Below are positions 1 through 12,759 of a stretch of DNA of 60,000 nucleotides, piece by piece (the first letter of the stretch is position 1; each line of letters opens with the position of its first letter). Source of the stretch: Chrysomallon squamiferum (lineage: Eukaryota; Mollusca; Gastropoda; Neomphalida; Peltospiridae); NCBI GenBank assembly GCA_012295275.1, contig CM022671.1, positions 9,200,858 to 9,260,857 on the forward strand, given 5' to 3'. Made by a program: the position numbers and the translations under genes. The notes beneath the pieces were generated by a model. It was given only the letters and a program-made list of their open reading frames with translations. It did not search any database and was not told the origin of the DNA.

Positions 1-1100
1 CAGATGATAATGACCAAGGGTACTAAACTGAAATCAAATCAAATCTGCCCGAGACAGACTTATCATATGGATTGGGCATGTCCCTTTTATGACATCACTG
101 CAATTTCAGTGGTAATTACACAAGGGCAGAGCATGAGAACAATGAAGGAATGACTTGCTGAGCAATGTCAAGATGCAATTACAGTGGAAACTGAGATTAC
201 CAGTGTCTGAGGAAACCATATTACCAGTCACAATAATAAGGAAATCTCCCTTCACTTTCCACCTTGGATTCTCTGGCTGTTGTTTTGATGAACAGTGAAA
301 GAAAATTGCCAGACTTTGTCTCTGCTGTTTAATCATGCTTGTAAAACTGATAGAATGAGGATTTTTATAATCTTCGTTTTTTCTTTTAAACATGCAAGAG
401 CACTTTTATCAAGAGTCACAAACTCGTATATCAAACACACTTCCTGTACAGGAGAAATAATTTTAAAAATGCAACGATAATCTATTGGTAACAGGTATAA
501 AATATAATGTTAACATATTGTAACTGAAAAGAAAACAACAGATTTTATAACACTAACAATCGATTAATGTAATCACAACTTTAAAAAAGAACCTATTATA
601 TGTACGCAATTTACGAATCATAGCATTTTATATGAACATTAATAGTACTAATAGATATTTGAAAAAAAGTAAAAATGAAAATCACCACATTCATTTTTTA
701 AAATCACACAACTAAGCCATTACTGACTTTTTTATCTTTTTTTTGTATTAAATATCAAAAACTTATTAAGAAATATATTGGAAATACTCAGAGACAGGTC
801 AGTGCCTTTATGACTGATGAATTAATTGTGAAACATGAGACTTCTAATTAAATTGGTGTCATCTTTTCAAGACATGCTGTTACTAACTCACTCATCAAGT
901 GGGAGAAAAGTCTTGTATAAAGGTTATATCATGTGGTTGTTAAGCAACGAACACTGAATGTTTGGCCTTAAAAAGTAAAAAAAAAATACTGCCTAACATC
1001 CAAGTGAATGAACTTCAGAATAATGATTTGACCAGCTTTGATAAATATGTTAGAAAAACAAAACATAATTATTGTTTGCTTGTCTGGTTAATTGTGTTTG
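1..1100. other. AT-rich unique non-coding sequence
   Basis: No gene is visible. Short open frames on either strand near 100-480 have no recognisable domain, no splice context and ordinary A/T-rich composition, so I do not call them. The first 300 bases are less A/T-biased and more complex than the rest. From about 480 onward the sequence is mostly short A and T runs with no clear repeat unit. Confidence 0.6.
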
Positions 1101-1109
1101 TTATTATCA

Positions 1110-1132
1110 TTTTTTTTTTTTTTTTTGGGGGG
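1110..1132. repeat. T17-G6 homopolymer junction
   Basis: A run of 17 T is followed directly by 6 G. G runs of this length are rare in the window, so it stands out, but it is otherwise a simple homopolymer tract. Confidence 0.9.
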
Positions 1133-1283
1133 ATGAATTGAAAGAAAGTTATTTAAGTTAATGAGTGTCTTTTTAAAAAAAAAAAAGTTATGTTATAAAA
1201 ATAAGAATATAAAATATACTTAATTTAATAACTACACCACAAATAAAAATACTTATAATCTTTTATAGTTTCAAATTAAAAAT

Positions 1284-1303
1284 ATTTATTTATTTATTTA
1301 TTT
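1284..1303. repeat. (ATTT)5 microsatellite
   Basis: Five perfect ATTT units read directly from the sequence. Confidence 0.9.
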
Positions 1304-1475
1304 AAACAGTGTTTCCTCCACTCCACCTCACTGTAATCAAAAACAAATAATTAAAGTATTGTGCTGGAATGTTATGTCAAATTTTGTAACAACAGAGACT
1401 TGATCTTAATTATTATATTTAAAGGACAGACAATTGCAATATCTATTTATCTGTCTATATATGTGTTTGAAGTGA

Positions 1476-1478
<3 letters not shown>

Positions 1479-1507
<29 letters not shown>
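1479..1507. repeat. (TG)n microsatellite
   Basis: About 14 uninterrupted TG units. Alternating purine-pyrimidine sequence of this kind can adopt Z-DNA. It is the first of several TG/AC tracts in the window. Confidence 0.95.
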
Positions 1508-1510
<3 letters not shown>

Positions 1511-1974
1511 GCTTTTATTTTTTAAAAATGTTTCACTAACATCTTGCAATTTAGAATTCTAAAAAATGCCACAAAAAACAAGTACTTGTATAAATGAAAT
1601 AACACATGTATGCATGTACATGAATAAACACATATACACCAAAACATGAACTGAAAAATAATACATAATACTACTTCTTTACATTACTTATTATTTTTCT
1701 CTAAGGAAAATAAAAAAAAAAAGAAAAAAGAAATGAACGGAAAAACAATTATGGTCAATTATTCAAACTCCTGAAAAGAAAGACAGGAACTTTTTTGCAA
1801 GACTGAACACATTCTGTTACTAAAATGGTAATTCCAGTGCATCAGACTTGTTAATATTCAACAACAGTGTGATAAATTGTCTCAAGTTCAATTCTGTTAC
1901 ATGCAGACAATGGCCTTCAGCCAAATGCACTAATTACAGGGTTTATCCATGAGGCACAATACACAGAACTGGAC

Positions 1975-2395
1975 ATCCTATCCATTTAGCACATTGTAGT
2001 CTAAACTGCATTAAGCAATCATGACTAGAACAACTGTACATCTTAATGAAGATTCAGTACATTCAGCATGCTATAGTCTAACCTGAATTAAGCAACCTAC
2101 CTCTTTAAACAACCAAACATATTAAACAGCACACTAGAGTTGAACCTGCTACAAGCAACCATCTTCTTAATACAACCAAATATCTTAAATACACTGTCCT
2201 TTCAGCAATTTAACCTGCATTAAGCAATCACCCCATTGAAACAAACCTAAAATACTGATAAACAGCACACTAGTATAACCTTCAATAAGCAACCACTTCT
2301 TTAAAACAAACAAATTTCTTAATAAATAGCATATTAGTCTAACCTGAAATAAGTAATGACCTCTTTAAAACAAGCAAAAATATCTTAACTACCAA
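1975..2395. repeat. Degenerate tandem array, about 65-bp unit, six copies
   Basis: The core CTAACCTGAATTAAGCAAC recurs with changes at about 2001, 2078, 2140, 2210, 2275 and 2339, giving spacings of roughly 63-77 bases. Each copy continues into a second shared part, CTCTTTAAAACAA followed by ATCTTAA, and then ACAGCACACTAG. Copies differ by many substitutions and small indels, so this is an old array with no sign of recent amplification. No reading frame runs through it. Outer limits are approximate because the edge copies fade into unique sequence. Confidence 0.8.
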
Positions 2396-2959
2396 ATTTT
2401 TGAAATTATTCAGTAAAGATATATTTAACATTACTCTGTAAACTAAGAATACTTTGTTGTGTTGTTTTTACAGGTACTCATTTTATTAGGTACAGACTGT
2501 ACACACTCAGAAAGCTGAAAGAATTACCAGAAGATGTAATACAAGCAAGGTAACTTTTTTCCCCAAATGCTTCTCCAGGCTAAATAAGAAAAATTGCAGG
2601 TCAAAATCATTAACACAAGCAGACAACCTCTGACAAATTATTCAGCTCTTAAATGCACTGAAAACCCTCAACTCTTTGGAGAAAAATGTCATAAGAGAAC
2701 ATAGGAATGAAAAGGAAAAATTAAAAGCCAGCCAGAAATAATTTTTTTTATTAATGAAGTGAGATAGGAATGTGTACATACAGACTGTGTGATATATTCT
2801 GATCTCTATCAACTTGTTGAATTACTGAAATAATTATGAATAGAATTGGCAGAGCAAGATCTAAAGCAGTGCTTGAGTTAAATGTTCTTAAACTAATACT
2901 AGGCTGGTTTCATATTACAGATACAGATCCAGCTTTCTTCACACCTAATGTAAAACATC

Positions 2960-3240
2960 ATTTCAAAATAAATGCAATTATTTGTTTTTAAATTTAATTA
3001 CATGTTTACATTCACCAAACGAAATCTTTACACCAAATGTTATATTATTTTAAATAAGGTTATAATGAACCAAACTCATTTATTTTTAAACCTATATGAC
3101 ATCTTCATACCAATTCTTAAAAACTTTCATAATGAACTGAATTTATTGTTTTTAAAACTCAAATAATATCGTCATACAAAACTGTAAATTCTTTTATAAT
3201 AAAGTGAATGCTGTTGTTTTAAAATAACATTCTATCACAG
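2960..3240. repeat. Degenerate tandem array, 67-bp unit
   Basis: TAATGAAC or a variant starts at 3063, 3130 and 3197, exactly 67 bases apart each time. It is followed by a T-rich TTATTTTTAAA block and then a CATCTTCATAC/CATACAA block. A weaker copy seems to precede these from about 2965. The short open frame inside it is a by-product of the repeat. Confidence 0.7.
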
Positions 3241-5690
3241 CAATTTTAATAGTTTCAAGCTGAATGGACAGTTAGAGCAAACAGAAAGAAGATAATGGTC
3301 AAGCCAAGAGCCCAGATAATCCAATGGGTCAGCTGAGCTAGTTAATCCCCAGAGAGAAACCAAGAGACAAGACAGTAAGAAAGTGGACTGATTTGGTTAC
3401 AAACTGAAATCATTTATGTCTATTACAGCACTGTGCTTGAACTAGAGGAGTAGCTCATGTCTAACTGATCCAATCATGTCTCCATCAATTAAAGTCAAAA
3501 TCAGTGTTAGTGAATCTGACAGTCCTATGTAGTAACAAATTGATCAGTGGATGTTTGTATATCACAAGTATGTTGCACCAGGAATGAGAATATGTCTGAC
3601 TGTGTGTGTGTAATTGTATAAGTCTGTATATGTATATCTGTATTATAACAGTTCTAATAAATACTAAAATTATGAGTGTATGTCTATGTGTATTTTTTTG
3701 TTAATTTTTTGGAAACAAGAAAGATGTAAAATGTTAAAAGAAATTACCCATAAATCACATATAAATATCTGTATAACAACATCAACATCTGTAACAACAA
3801 CAAAAATAATAGCAAGTATAATTTAGATGAAAATTAGGTATCTTTACATTATTTTTGATATTATTTTAAAGGATCTACAGTAAACATAACAAAAAACCCC
3901 AACTGAATCACTAACAACATTTTCTGATTACCAACAAGACAGTTATTCTCAACAATCTCTTTTCTTTTCAACAGCAGATGAATGAATAATAGCAATTAAT
4001 CAGCATCTTTGATGACCTTAATTATTTTGTAGACATTCAACTGTGGTTACAATATCAACAGTGCATTTATTTAATTGTTGAAACAGCATCGTGCATGCCA
4101 ACTACAACCTTGGTAAACATTGTCTTATCAAGTTTACTTCATTCATGACAATACAGACAATTTCCTATTGAAAATCAGATTCTTACAAGCAGTTTTGACA
4201 TCATACTTTCTGCTAAACTTTTCACCATAATCGTTCATTCTGGAAATATAATTTTCTGAAATGTACCACAGGCAAAGAGCCAGAACATGTTCAGAACAAA
4301 GAGGATCATCATACGGATGTCTGGATAAAAATATCTTCAAGATCTCATGTCTTTGGTTATTGTTGAAGTGTGGCGTGTTTGTGTATGAATAAAAAAGGTT
4401 TTATTTTACAAGTCTGTGTTATAAATGTTTGTTTTTTAACTAACTCTATTGATGATCCTTCAGTCATTCAACAACAACAACAACGTCAACAAAAAAAAAA
4501 AAAATAAAAAAGAAAAAAGAATTTATAACATATCAACACATAACCCTTCATATTAAATTTAAAAAAAATATTTTAGTTCCTATCACCATTATAAATATGT
4601 GATCTTCTGTTGTTACTGATCTAGTACAGTAGATGTAGTTTTTCTATTAACAAAAAACACACACACACACACACATTTATTTTGAAACACATGGAATTGA
4701 TTATTATTAGAGCTATAATTTTCAAGAAGGTATTAGATAATTTAAAAATTAAAAAAAACTTAAAAACAAATAAAAAAACCCTGCTGAAACTAACCCAATG
4801 GGGAGGGAGGATATGACACAGATAAGCCCAATGCTGGTTTACACTGCTGCCTAAAACTGAATTCTCATTTAATTTATCATTACTCTTTTTTTTTTGGATT
4901 ACTTTCCTCTGAAGATTGTGTCTTATTACTTTATAATTCATTGAATGTTATGCATTAACTTTTGCAGTTTCAGTTCCTTTTTTCTTTATTTATTTATTTT
5001 GGTGGCTGAGTGAGTTGTGAATTGAAGAGGACTGTTGATAGAAACACTAATATTTCTGCTGTTACAACCACAACACCAGCAACAATTACAATACCAGTTA
5101 CAATACTGATAAAAAGAAAGGTGGGGGTAGAGAAAAAATGAAAAGGTAGAAGAAAAGAAGATACGTAATTGAAATGAGAACAGATGTCACTTTAAATGGC
5201 ATTTTCACTTTTTGAGAGAAGAACTTGTAGATTGTGACAAAGCACACAAGCATTAGTTTGCACTCTTCTATGATGTATTGTTCTGTGTGTCCCCAGTCCT
5301 ATCGATTTGACAGTTTAGCTGTGTGTAATGTCTAGGTACATACAGCATCATCATTTTCATCAAGACAGGATTGGAACTGATAGCTAAACTGATACATGGC
5401 TATGTTTATAAATGACAAATTGGGCTTCACTGTAAAGTCTCCCATTTAGAAGAAAGAAAGGAAAATAAGATGGAAACTAAAGTGTTTGACAAGAACTGGA
5501 GGAGGAGGGCATCTGCTTTCTTGAGTAAATAATGTAAGAAAGATATAAGTGATTAGTAGTAACAGTAATAAAGTAGTATAATTACAAACTGAAGAATTGG
5601 TAATGAGATAGGGCAGTGGCGATGTTTTTTTCAAAAATTAATATAGCTTTACCTAAGAAAGGTGCAAGTGACTACTATTAACAACAACGA
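3240..5690. other. AT-rich non-coding stretch with an AC microsatellite
   Basis: No gene is visible. The stretch holds a CAACAACAACAACG run near 4470, A-rich low-complexity DNA at 4480-4575 and (AC)9 at about 4657-4674. The minus-strand frame at 4621-4941 reads through the AC tract and A/T runs and shows no domain. Sequence at 4085-4345 is slightly more complex but has no recognisable motif. Confidence 0.55.
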
Positions 5691-5698
5691 CAACAATG

Positions 5699-5718
5699 TA
5701 ATAATAATAATAATAATA
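5699..5718. repeat. (ATA)n microsatellite
   Basis: About six to seven perfect ATA units preceded by an ACAACGACAAC stretch. Confidence 0.9.
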
Positions 5719-6215
5719 CAAAGAAGAAGAGAAAATTGAAATAAATAAATAAAAACATTAATTAGCTCTCATTTTGTTGTTCACTGGAGCTTTTTTCTTC
5801 CTTATGAAGAGCACAAAGAAAGGCACAATTATTCAGAATAAAATTTTCCCCTGATGTGTATTGTTTTAAATAACAAATAAATAAATACATAAGAAAAATA
5901 TTAATAAAAATGAAAGAAAAAAAAGAAAGAAAAGAATAACCATTTTACTTACTGGATTTCACAAACTTTTTCTTCTTATATCTTAAAACAACATAACTTT
6001 TTATTTTTATTATTTCCGGCCTGTTACATCACCATTACTGTTACTTAATCCAAACACAGCTTTTGGATAAATCCAATATTAAAACCCAAATATTAGTTTA
6101 ATTAAACGTCATCAGTAAACATGCAGGCAGTTTGAGATTATTAACACAGAGTATATTAGAAAGCCGTAATGTAAGGCATACAGGTCTGAAATTAAGTAAA
6201 GTTCTAATATACAGT

Positions 6216-6274
6216 ATTAATAATAATAATAATAATAATAACAATTGTAATAGCAGTAATAGTAAGAAATAATA

Positions 6275-6305
<31 letters not shown>

Positions 6306-6365
6306 ATAATAGTAGTATTAGTAATAATAATAATATTGATAATAATAATAATAACAATAATAATA
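6216..6365. repeat. Compound trinucleotide cluster (TAA/AGT/GGT)
   Basis: (TAA)n at about 6218-6241 is followed by GTAATAG mixtures, (AGT)n then (GGT)3 at about 6274-6302, and further (AAT)n up to 6365. Stepwise single-base changes within one trinucleotide register (TAA to TAG to AGT to GGT) suggest one tract that expanded from mutated units. Confidence 0.9.
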
Positions 6366-8055
6366 CTAAGTTCATATACATCTCAAATGTGTATTTTATG
6401 TCTATGTAGATTAATTAATCTTGATGTAACAACATCAACAAAATAAGTTAATAATCTGTATGGAGAATGGAAAAATGATGAGTTATTTTGAAAAATCATT
6501 TGAAAAAAGAAAAATCAATACATAAATGAACATGCTTTCTAAATAATGAACTCTACTCATCTTTCTTAAATTAACAGTTGCAGTTTAATGTTAGCAGAAA
6601 TTTAAAATATATCTCACTTTTAATTTAACACAGTGCAAACTAGCAACATACTAATCAGTGTAAATTAAAGATAAATAGATCTGACAAGGTGGAATTTGGA
6701 TTATATAATACAGACCTATTAAATAAGTAATCTTGTTTTATTAATTAATAATCTGCATATAAATGAAATATTGTATCTTACATGCACAATCAGTTTCTAA
6801 TAACAAAAATCTGTCGTAGAAGTAGACAGTGCCAAGGACTCTTAAAACTATATATGATCCAAGTGAGATTCTATTGTGAACACAAAAACGGTCACCAAAT
6901 CACGAACAATACAGCAGTCACTGAAAGTTCTCCAGAGGTTAAGTCAAATTAGACCAAGAATTATATATTTGAAATTAGATATGGAAAATATTATTCAGAT
7001 GTTTTATTAAGAAATATATTGGATATTTAATTTTTCTTGTTGTTTTGTTTTGTTTCAGATTCCTAAATCCAATCAAATGCTATTTAGAAAGAAATAATTC
7101 AAAACTCAATTAGCCACCACCAGTTTATTATTTGCAATTAGAAAGTTTGGAGATTAATTGAATTATCTGAAAGTCAATAGTTCAGACAGAATATACTTAA
7201 ATCCATGTGAAACAGAATGGTAAAAAGTATTAACATTTAAATCTGTTTGTATCTCAATACTGGCAACAGAACACATATCCATATTAGCAATATTTCACCA
7301 AAATCATCTTCAACGTTTTTAATATTACAAATGAATATATGAGTGAGTAGAAGAGAAAAACATTAAAATCATTTATTAATGACATTTTCTTGGTCTCAGA
7401 TAATAGGTGAAGACATAAAAAGAACCACTAAGTCCAAACTGTAAGAGTTCTTTTAAGGATTTCTAATGCAGGGTTGATACAAATATCTCATCACATCAAA
7501 GACAGCAGGCTGCAAACAAAGGAGATAACACCTAACATATGATGTTTAGTTACAGGATTTCCAGTCTGATCGACTCTCCTGTACTTGTATGTCACATAGT
7601 AGATTTTAGATCATTTGTCTGAAGTGTGAGAGATCACCAGATCAGTTCTACTGTGTACACCCAATAAACTGCTTCACATTCCAAATTATGGTCACCAATG
7701 GTTTATTAGCTGACATATTTTTCACTTTCTCACTTTTGGGAAAGTTCATATATAAGATCAGTAATTGCTAATAATACATTTCACTTACAGTAAGTTTCCT
7801 TTCTCATATTATTATTAAACAAATCCCACATTCTTGAAATCTAAATAGCTTTCAACATTCATATACTTGCATTTTCAATTCTGTTTCTGTGAATATTTTA
7901 CACTGAAAAACATATACACTATCAAGATTTGATCTATTATTTACTAAAAATGTATAGCAGTTATAACAAAAATGGATCATCTCAAAACAGTGATAGTTTA
8001 TGTAGAAGAATGCACTGAAAAGTGTGGATTCTCCTTTGAATAATCAGAATAAATA
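6366..8055. other. AT-rich unique non-coding sequence
   Basis: No gene and no clear repeat is visible. Slightly more complex sequence occurs at 7380-7760, including AAAGGAGATAACACC near 7508, a loose match to the AAGGGAGATAA motif found as a hairpin near 36.0 kb. Confidence 0.5.
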
Positions 8056-8143
8056 ATTGGTGAATCCACAAAGGATCATTTCAATTTTGACAGCTGAAAT
8101 AACCTCAAGCCTCTTTGAGGAAGAAGACTGAAAAATGACACCA
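8056..8143. repeat. Putative dispersed repeat, copy A
   Basis: The blocks CCACAAAGGATCA, TTTCAATTTTG, TCAAGCCTCTTT and AAAAATGAC occur here in the same order and orientation, and with similar spacing, as at 35941-36013. Between the first and third blocks the distance is 39 bases here and 47 in the other copy. Four ordered matches suggest common descent. The element has no recognisable protein-coding or tRNA-like part, and its true limits are unknown. Confidence 0.6.
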
Positions 8144-10160
8144 ATGAAGCTACATTTGTATGAACTTTCTACCAATCACAAAACTCTAATGGACATGGAA
8201 GTGTCAGATTTCAGTTATTTGCAATGTAAGTGTGATATTGTTTTTAATATACATTATAACATTGATGTTGTTCAGTTCTTTTTTTACATTGTATTCTTAA
8301 GTTCTTTTCACTGCTCTCATTTCAGATATTCAATTTGAAATATATTTTAACTGTTGCTGTTTTTCTTGATATATTTTAATGTAAAATTTGGCTGAATTCA
8401 TATCAGTTAAGAAAGATTACTGAACATGAATGAGTACATATCTGCCCCCCCCCACACTCATAACTTATTATTTTACTTTATTATTACAAAAGTTTTGGGT
8501 TGTCATTTAATATTTTATAATGCTTTAAGTGTAGCGAAGTAATATTAGAAAAATTAAAAAATGTTTTCTGGGAAATGTTTTTCCAAATCTTCATTCTTTC
8601 AGTAATTACAGCTTTATCACAAGAAAAGCATACACTTCATAGAAATCTGTGTTTATAATACTGAACTTAACTGCAGCTACATTCTCTACCATATACTTAG
8701 TCTTAACCACACAGTCAGAGTCATAATAATACACAGATACACAGACTTAACTACATAGTTACAGATGATGCCATGCAATTTCACTGGTCTATAGATTCTC
8801 ATCACACATGCAGACATATTACATACAAAGTATATAATTATCCTGATCAAAATGTGGACTATTAAAACTATTAGTAGTTTACTTGTTCTGATAGTGTAAT
8901 GAAGCCTTTGGTATATTATTAGAGAAGAAAGTAATTTTAGAGCTCTAGAGTTACTTTGGTCTTAAAAACTAGAAAAATGTCTTAGAATTCAATATGTGAG
9001 ATTTCTTTTCAGTGTAATCTAATTTGCTTTCTAATTGGAATGATTTTTCTTGCTCTTTGCAGATAATTATCAGAAGATTCAGAATAAATACCACTTTCTT
9101 TCTTTAAGCAAAACTAAGAGTGGCTAAAATAGCAGCAAAATGAAAAAAGTAATTTTTAACAAACTCATATATGACAGTTTAACTTCTATTTCAATTAAGT
9201 TTTCTTTTAAAAGCTGTTACTAGAACTGGGGGAAAAAAGTATAAAAGTTTACATTGACATTCAATGAAAAATGTTTTTTTTAATAATTTTGATAAAATAA
9301 ATTTAAAAAAATGTTTTACATTAATAAATTAAATTACTTCTATCTAAATAATAAAAAATTACATCTGAAAAAAAAGGCTTAATTAACAAGATTTTTATTT
9401 ATAAGAAATTGAAAATTCATCTCTGCAACAAGAATGTAAAATAAAACATGATCACACCACATAATAAAGAAATCAATCAAAATAACCAAATAAATACAAT
9501 TAAAACATAATAAATAAAATTTAAGTAAATTAAAGCAAAATAATAAATAAGTAAAATTAAAACAAATAATTAAATAAGTAATTAAGTAAATAAATAAAAT
9601 AATATTATAAAAACATTAAAAATAAATACATTTGAAAGAAAAATATAATAATAATAAAATAAAAAAATCACAAAAGAAAGTCAATGAAGAATGTAAATAA
9701 TCATGACATTTGTTGCACATAAACTATTAAATGACATGCATTATAGAAAATGGACACCCACATATTAAGAAAATAAAAGAATTATGGCCTTTATTCCAAG
9801 ACTTTATGACACATCATAAAATGTAGCCAATGGATTTAATAAAAAGTATATGCTTGAGTTTTTCTTTGATGATTACTCTCTGACACTCTACAATATAACA
9901 ACTCAACATACACAATTAGTCAGCTTTGCTTATTACTCACTGTAGATGAAAATCTAATAAGGCTTGAAAATATTCAGTAATGACATGACAGAACATAAAT
10001 AGCTTAGTCTGATTTTTGATTACTTTTGTTATGTGTATCAAAGTATTTTACTTCTTGTGATTACCAGGACTCTAGCTAAAATATATTGAACAAGTGTGAA
10101 GAAATATATAACAGTGTTGATTATAAAGTTAAGAATGAGAAATTTAGTTTTTGTACGTTT
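8144..10160. other. AT-rich non-coding sequence with a C9 run
   Basis: No gene is visible. A run of nine C at 8445-8453 is the longest C run in the window. From 9240 to 9680 the DNA is low-complexity A/T with many AATAAATAA-type words. Confidence 0.6.
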
Positions 10161-10166
10161 TAGATC

Positions 10167-10253
10167 GATCTGTCTGTCTCTCTCTCTCACTTTCTTTCTC
10201 TATTCTCATTCTCCCTCTCTTTCTCCCTTTCCCCTTCTCTCCCCTTCTTTCTC
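10167..10253. repeat. Polypyrimidine (CT-rich) tract
   Basis: About 87 bases are nearly all C and T on the plus strand, starting with TCTGTCTGTCTCTCTC and continuing as irregular CTTT/CCCTCT words. It is preceded by two GATC words. The serine/leucine-rich open frame crossing it reflects composition only. Confidence 0.85.
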
Positions 10254-10620
10254 ACACTCAGATACCAACAGATACATAAAATACAGATAAAAAGAAAGAA
10301 CATGAGATAAAAAAATTGAGAATATCAAAGAACATGTTTGTATATATGCATCACAAAATTAAAACAAATAGTGAAGACATATCATAAACTAGAGGAAAAG
10401 GTTTACAGAAAATATCTTATTCAAATTTGAAGAAATATATATCATAGATGCTGTAGACATTAGAAAAACTTTACTATGTTACAGACAATAAAGCTAACAT
10501 TTAACGATTTTGTGATCAAATCCTAAGACAAGCTTTCTGCATTACATTATTAATCTAAGGAAGAAATTTAAAGACCTCCTTTTTACTGCTTAGAAAAATA
10601 TATATTGAACAAAGAAAGGG

Positions 10621-10641
10621 AATAATAATAATAATAATAAA
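10621..10641. repeat. (AAT)7 microsatellite
   Basis: Seven AAT units in a row, followed by a looser AATAGCAATAATAAG stretch. Confidence 0.9.
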
Positions 10642-11228
10642 TAGCAATAATAAGACCAGGCAAGACATATGTCACTGGTCAGTATGACTAACACCTGTGC
10701 CCAGTGTAATGCTAACTTTAACCCTGATGACAGAAAGAAAAGAAAGGAACCAGATAAAGAAGAGAAAGAACAACATCAGTATCAATGGTAAACCAAAACA
10801 GTGAGTTACGTTGACGACATATCTACAATTATACACTTTTAACTTAACAAAATATGAATATGTGTGTCTAATTGCATATGTACATGTACTTATCTGAGTT
10901 GGGGAAATGCCTTTTTTTCATTGGTTTGAGATCAGTTCTTGATTTTAAGAATAAAAATTGTTCTTGTCAATTCCACATCAAAAATTTTACCTGTCTAGAA
11001 TCATTTGTCTGACTGTATAATTGAAATTTTTATCAGTTTTACTTCATCAGACACCTTTGTATGTAGCATGTCTGTCAATTAGTATTTTTTTTCTCATTAA
11101 TAACTGGAACAATAGGTGCATTTTTTGCTAGTTAACTTTGTCAAATTATCATGGGCTATGATACGAACACATAATCAAACTAATATATATAAGTTCACAT
11201 TGTTAGGCATTAAAATCTCTGTGAAAAC

Positions 11229-12285
11229 TGGTTACTGTCAACAACTATAATTATTGTCAACAGATATGATTATGGTCAACAGGTATCATTACTGTTACTG
11301 TCACAAAGTATTATTACCATTACAGTCAACAAGTATGATTACTGTTACTGTCAACAAGTATGATTACTGTTACAATGAACAAGAATGATTACTATTACTC
11401 TCAGCAAGTATCAACAAGTAGTATTGCTGTTACAGTCAACAAGTATGATTACTGTTTCTGTCAACAAGTATGATTACTGTTACAGTCAATAAGTATTATT
11501 ACTGTTACAGTCAACAAGTATGATTACTGTTACTGTCAACAAGTTTTATTACTGTTACAGTCAGCAAGAATGATTACTGTTACTGTCAACAAGTATGATT
11601 ACTGTTACAGTCAACAAGTATGATTACTTAGTCAACAAGTATCATTACTGTTACAGTCAATAAGTATTATTACTGTTACTGTCAACAAGTATGATTACTG
11701 TTACAGTCAACAAGTATGATTACTGTTAGTCAACAAGTATCATTACTGTTACTGTCAACAAGTTTTATTACTGTTACAGTCAGCAAGAATGATTAGTGTT
11801 ACTGTCAACAAGTATGATTACTGTTACAGTCAACAAGTATGATTACTGTTACAGTCAGCAAGAATGATTAGTGTTACTGTCAACAAGTATGATTACTGTT
11901 ACAGTCAACAAGTATGATTACTGTTACAGTCAACAAGTTTTATTACTGTTACAGTCAGCAAGAATGATTAGTGTTACTGTCAACAAGTATTATTGCTGTT
12001 ACAGTCAACAAGTATGATTACTGTTACAGTCAACAAGTATGATTACAGTTACAGTCAGCAAGTATGATTACTGTTAGTCAACAAGTATGATTACTGTTAG
12101 TCAACAAGTATGATTACTGTTAGTCAACAAGTATCATTATTGTTACAGTCAATAGGTATTATTACTGTTACAGTCAACAAGTATGATTACTGATACTGTC
12201 AACAAGTATGATTACTGATACTGTCAACAGGTATGATTACTGTTACTGTCAACTGGTATGATTACTGTTACTGTCAACACATATG
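11229..12285. repeat. 25-bp minisatellite array, about 42 units
   Basis: A tandem array of just over 1 kb. The usual unit is 25 bases with the parts CAACAAGTATGATTA and CTGTTACAGT. The period is exactly 25 in most of the core (for example 11881 to 11906). Several units are 23 bases through loss of two bases after CTGTTA (for example 12061 to 12084), and one near 11636 is 21. Two alternatives, GTTACAGTC and GTTACTGTC, alternate irregularly. A marked variant pair (CAAGTTTTATTA followed by CAGCAAGAATGATTA) starts at 11540, 11759 and 11934, spacings of 219 and 175 bases, equal to nine and seven units, so blocks of units have been duplicated. Units at both ends are more diverged than those in the middle. 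No spacers and no reading frame run through it. Confidence 0.95.
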
Positions 12286-12599
12286 AAAACAACTTAGTTT
12301 TTCTTATCACAAAGCATTTTATCTGCATATATCTGTGTTATTTCTTAATGTTAAACTTCATGCCAGTATTTTCTGCATACTGACAACTGAACTGCTCTTT
12401 GACAAGATTATTGTACTGATACAATCAATGCAACCATAATACACAATAGCTGTCAAATTTTATTTTTGTTTTAATAACTGATGTGACATTTAAAACAAAT
12501 ATGAATAAAGGCATACTGGAAATGCTTTTAAACCCAAAATGTACAGACAGAGATGAATGTGTGTGAGCATATGTGTGTGCATGTATTTGCAAGCATCTT

Positions 12600-12600
<1 letters not shown>

Positions 12601-12631
<31 letters not shown>

Positions 12632-12702
12632 TGTATGTATGTATGTATGTATGTATGTATAAATGTATGTATGTTATGTATGTATGTATGTATGTATGTA
12701 TG
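12601..12702. repeat. (ATGT)n microsatellite
   Basis: About 24 units of ATGT, broken once near 12660 by AAATGT and once near 12674 by a missing base. It is flanked by TG-rich sequence from 12555 to 12760. Open frames on both strands encode only Tyr-Val-Cys-Met or Thr-His-Ile repeats and are artefacts. Confidence 0.95.
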
Positions 12703-12759
12703 CATGTGTTTTTGTGTGACTGTGTGTCTGTTTGTGTATATGTGGTATGTATATGAGGT

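Noticed and set aside
1886-1894. GTTCAATTC resembling a tRNA or SINE B box
   Set aside because: No A box at the right distance, no cloverleaf in the flanks, and a nine-base match is expected by chance in 60 kb.
11229-12285. CRISPR-like repeat array
   Set aside because: Units abut directly with no unique spacers, units vary in sequence, and the surroundings are animal-like A/T-rich DNA with no cas genes. It is a minisatellite.
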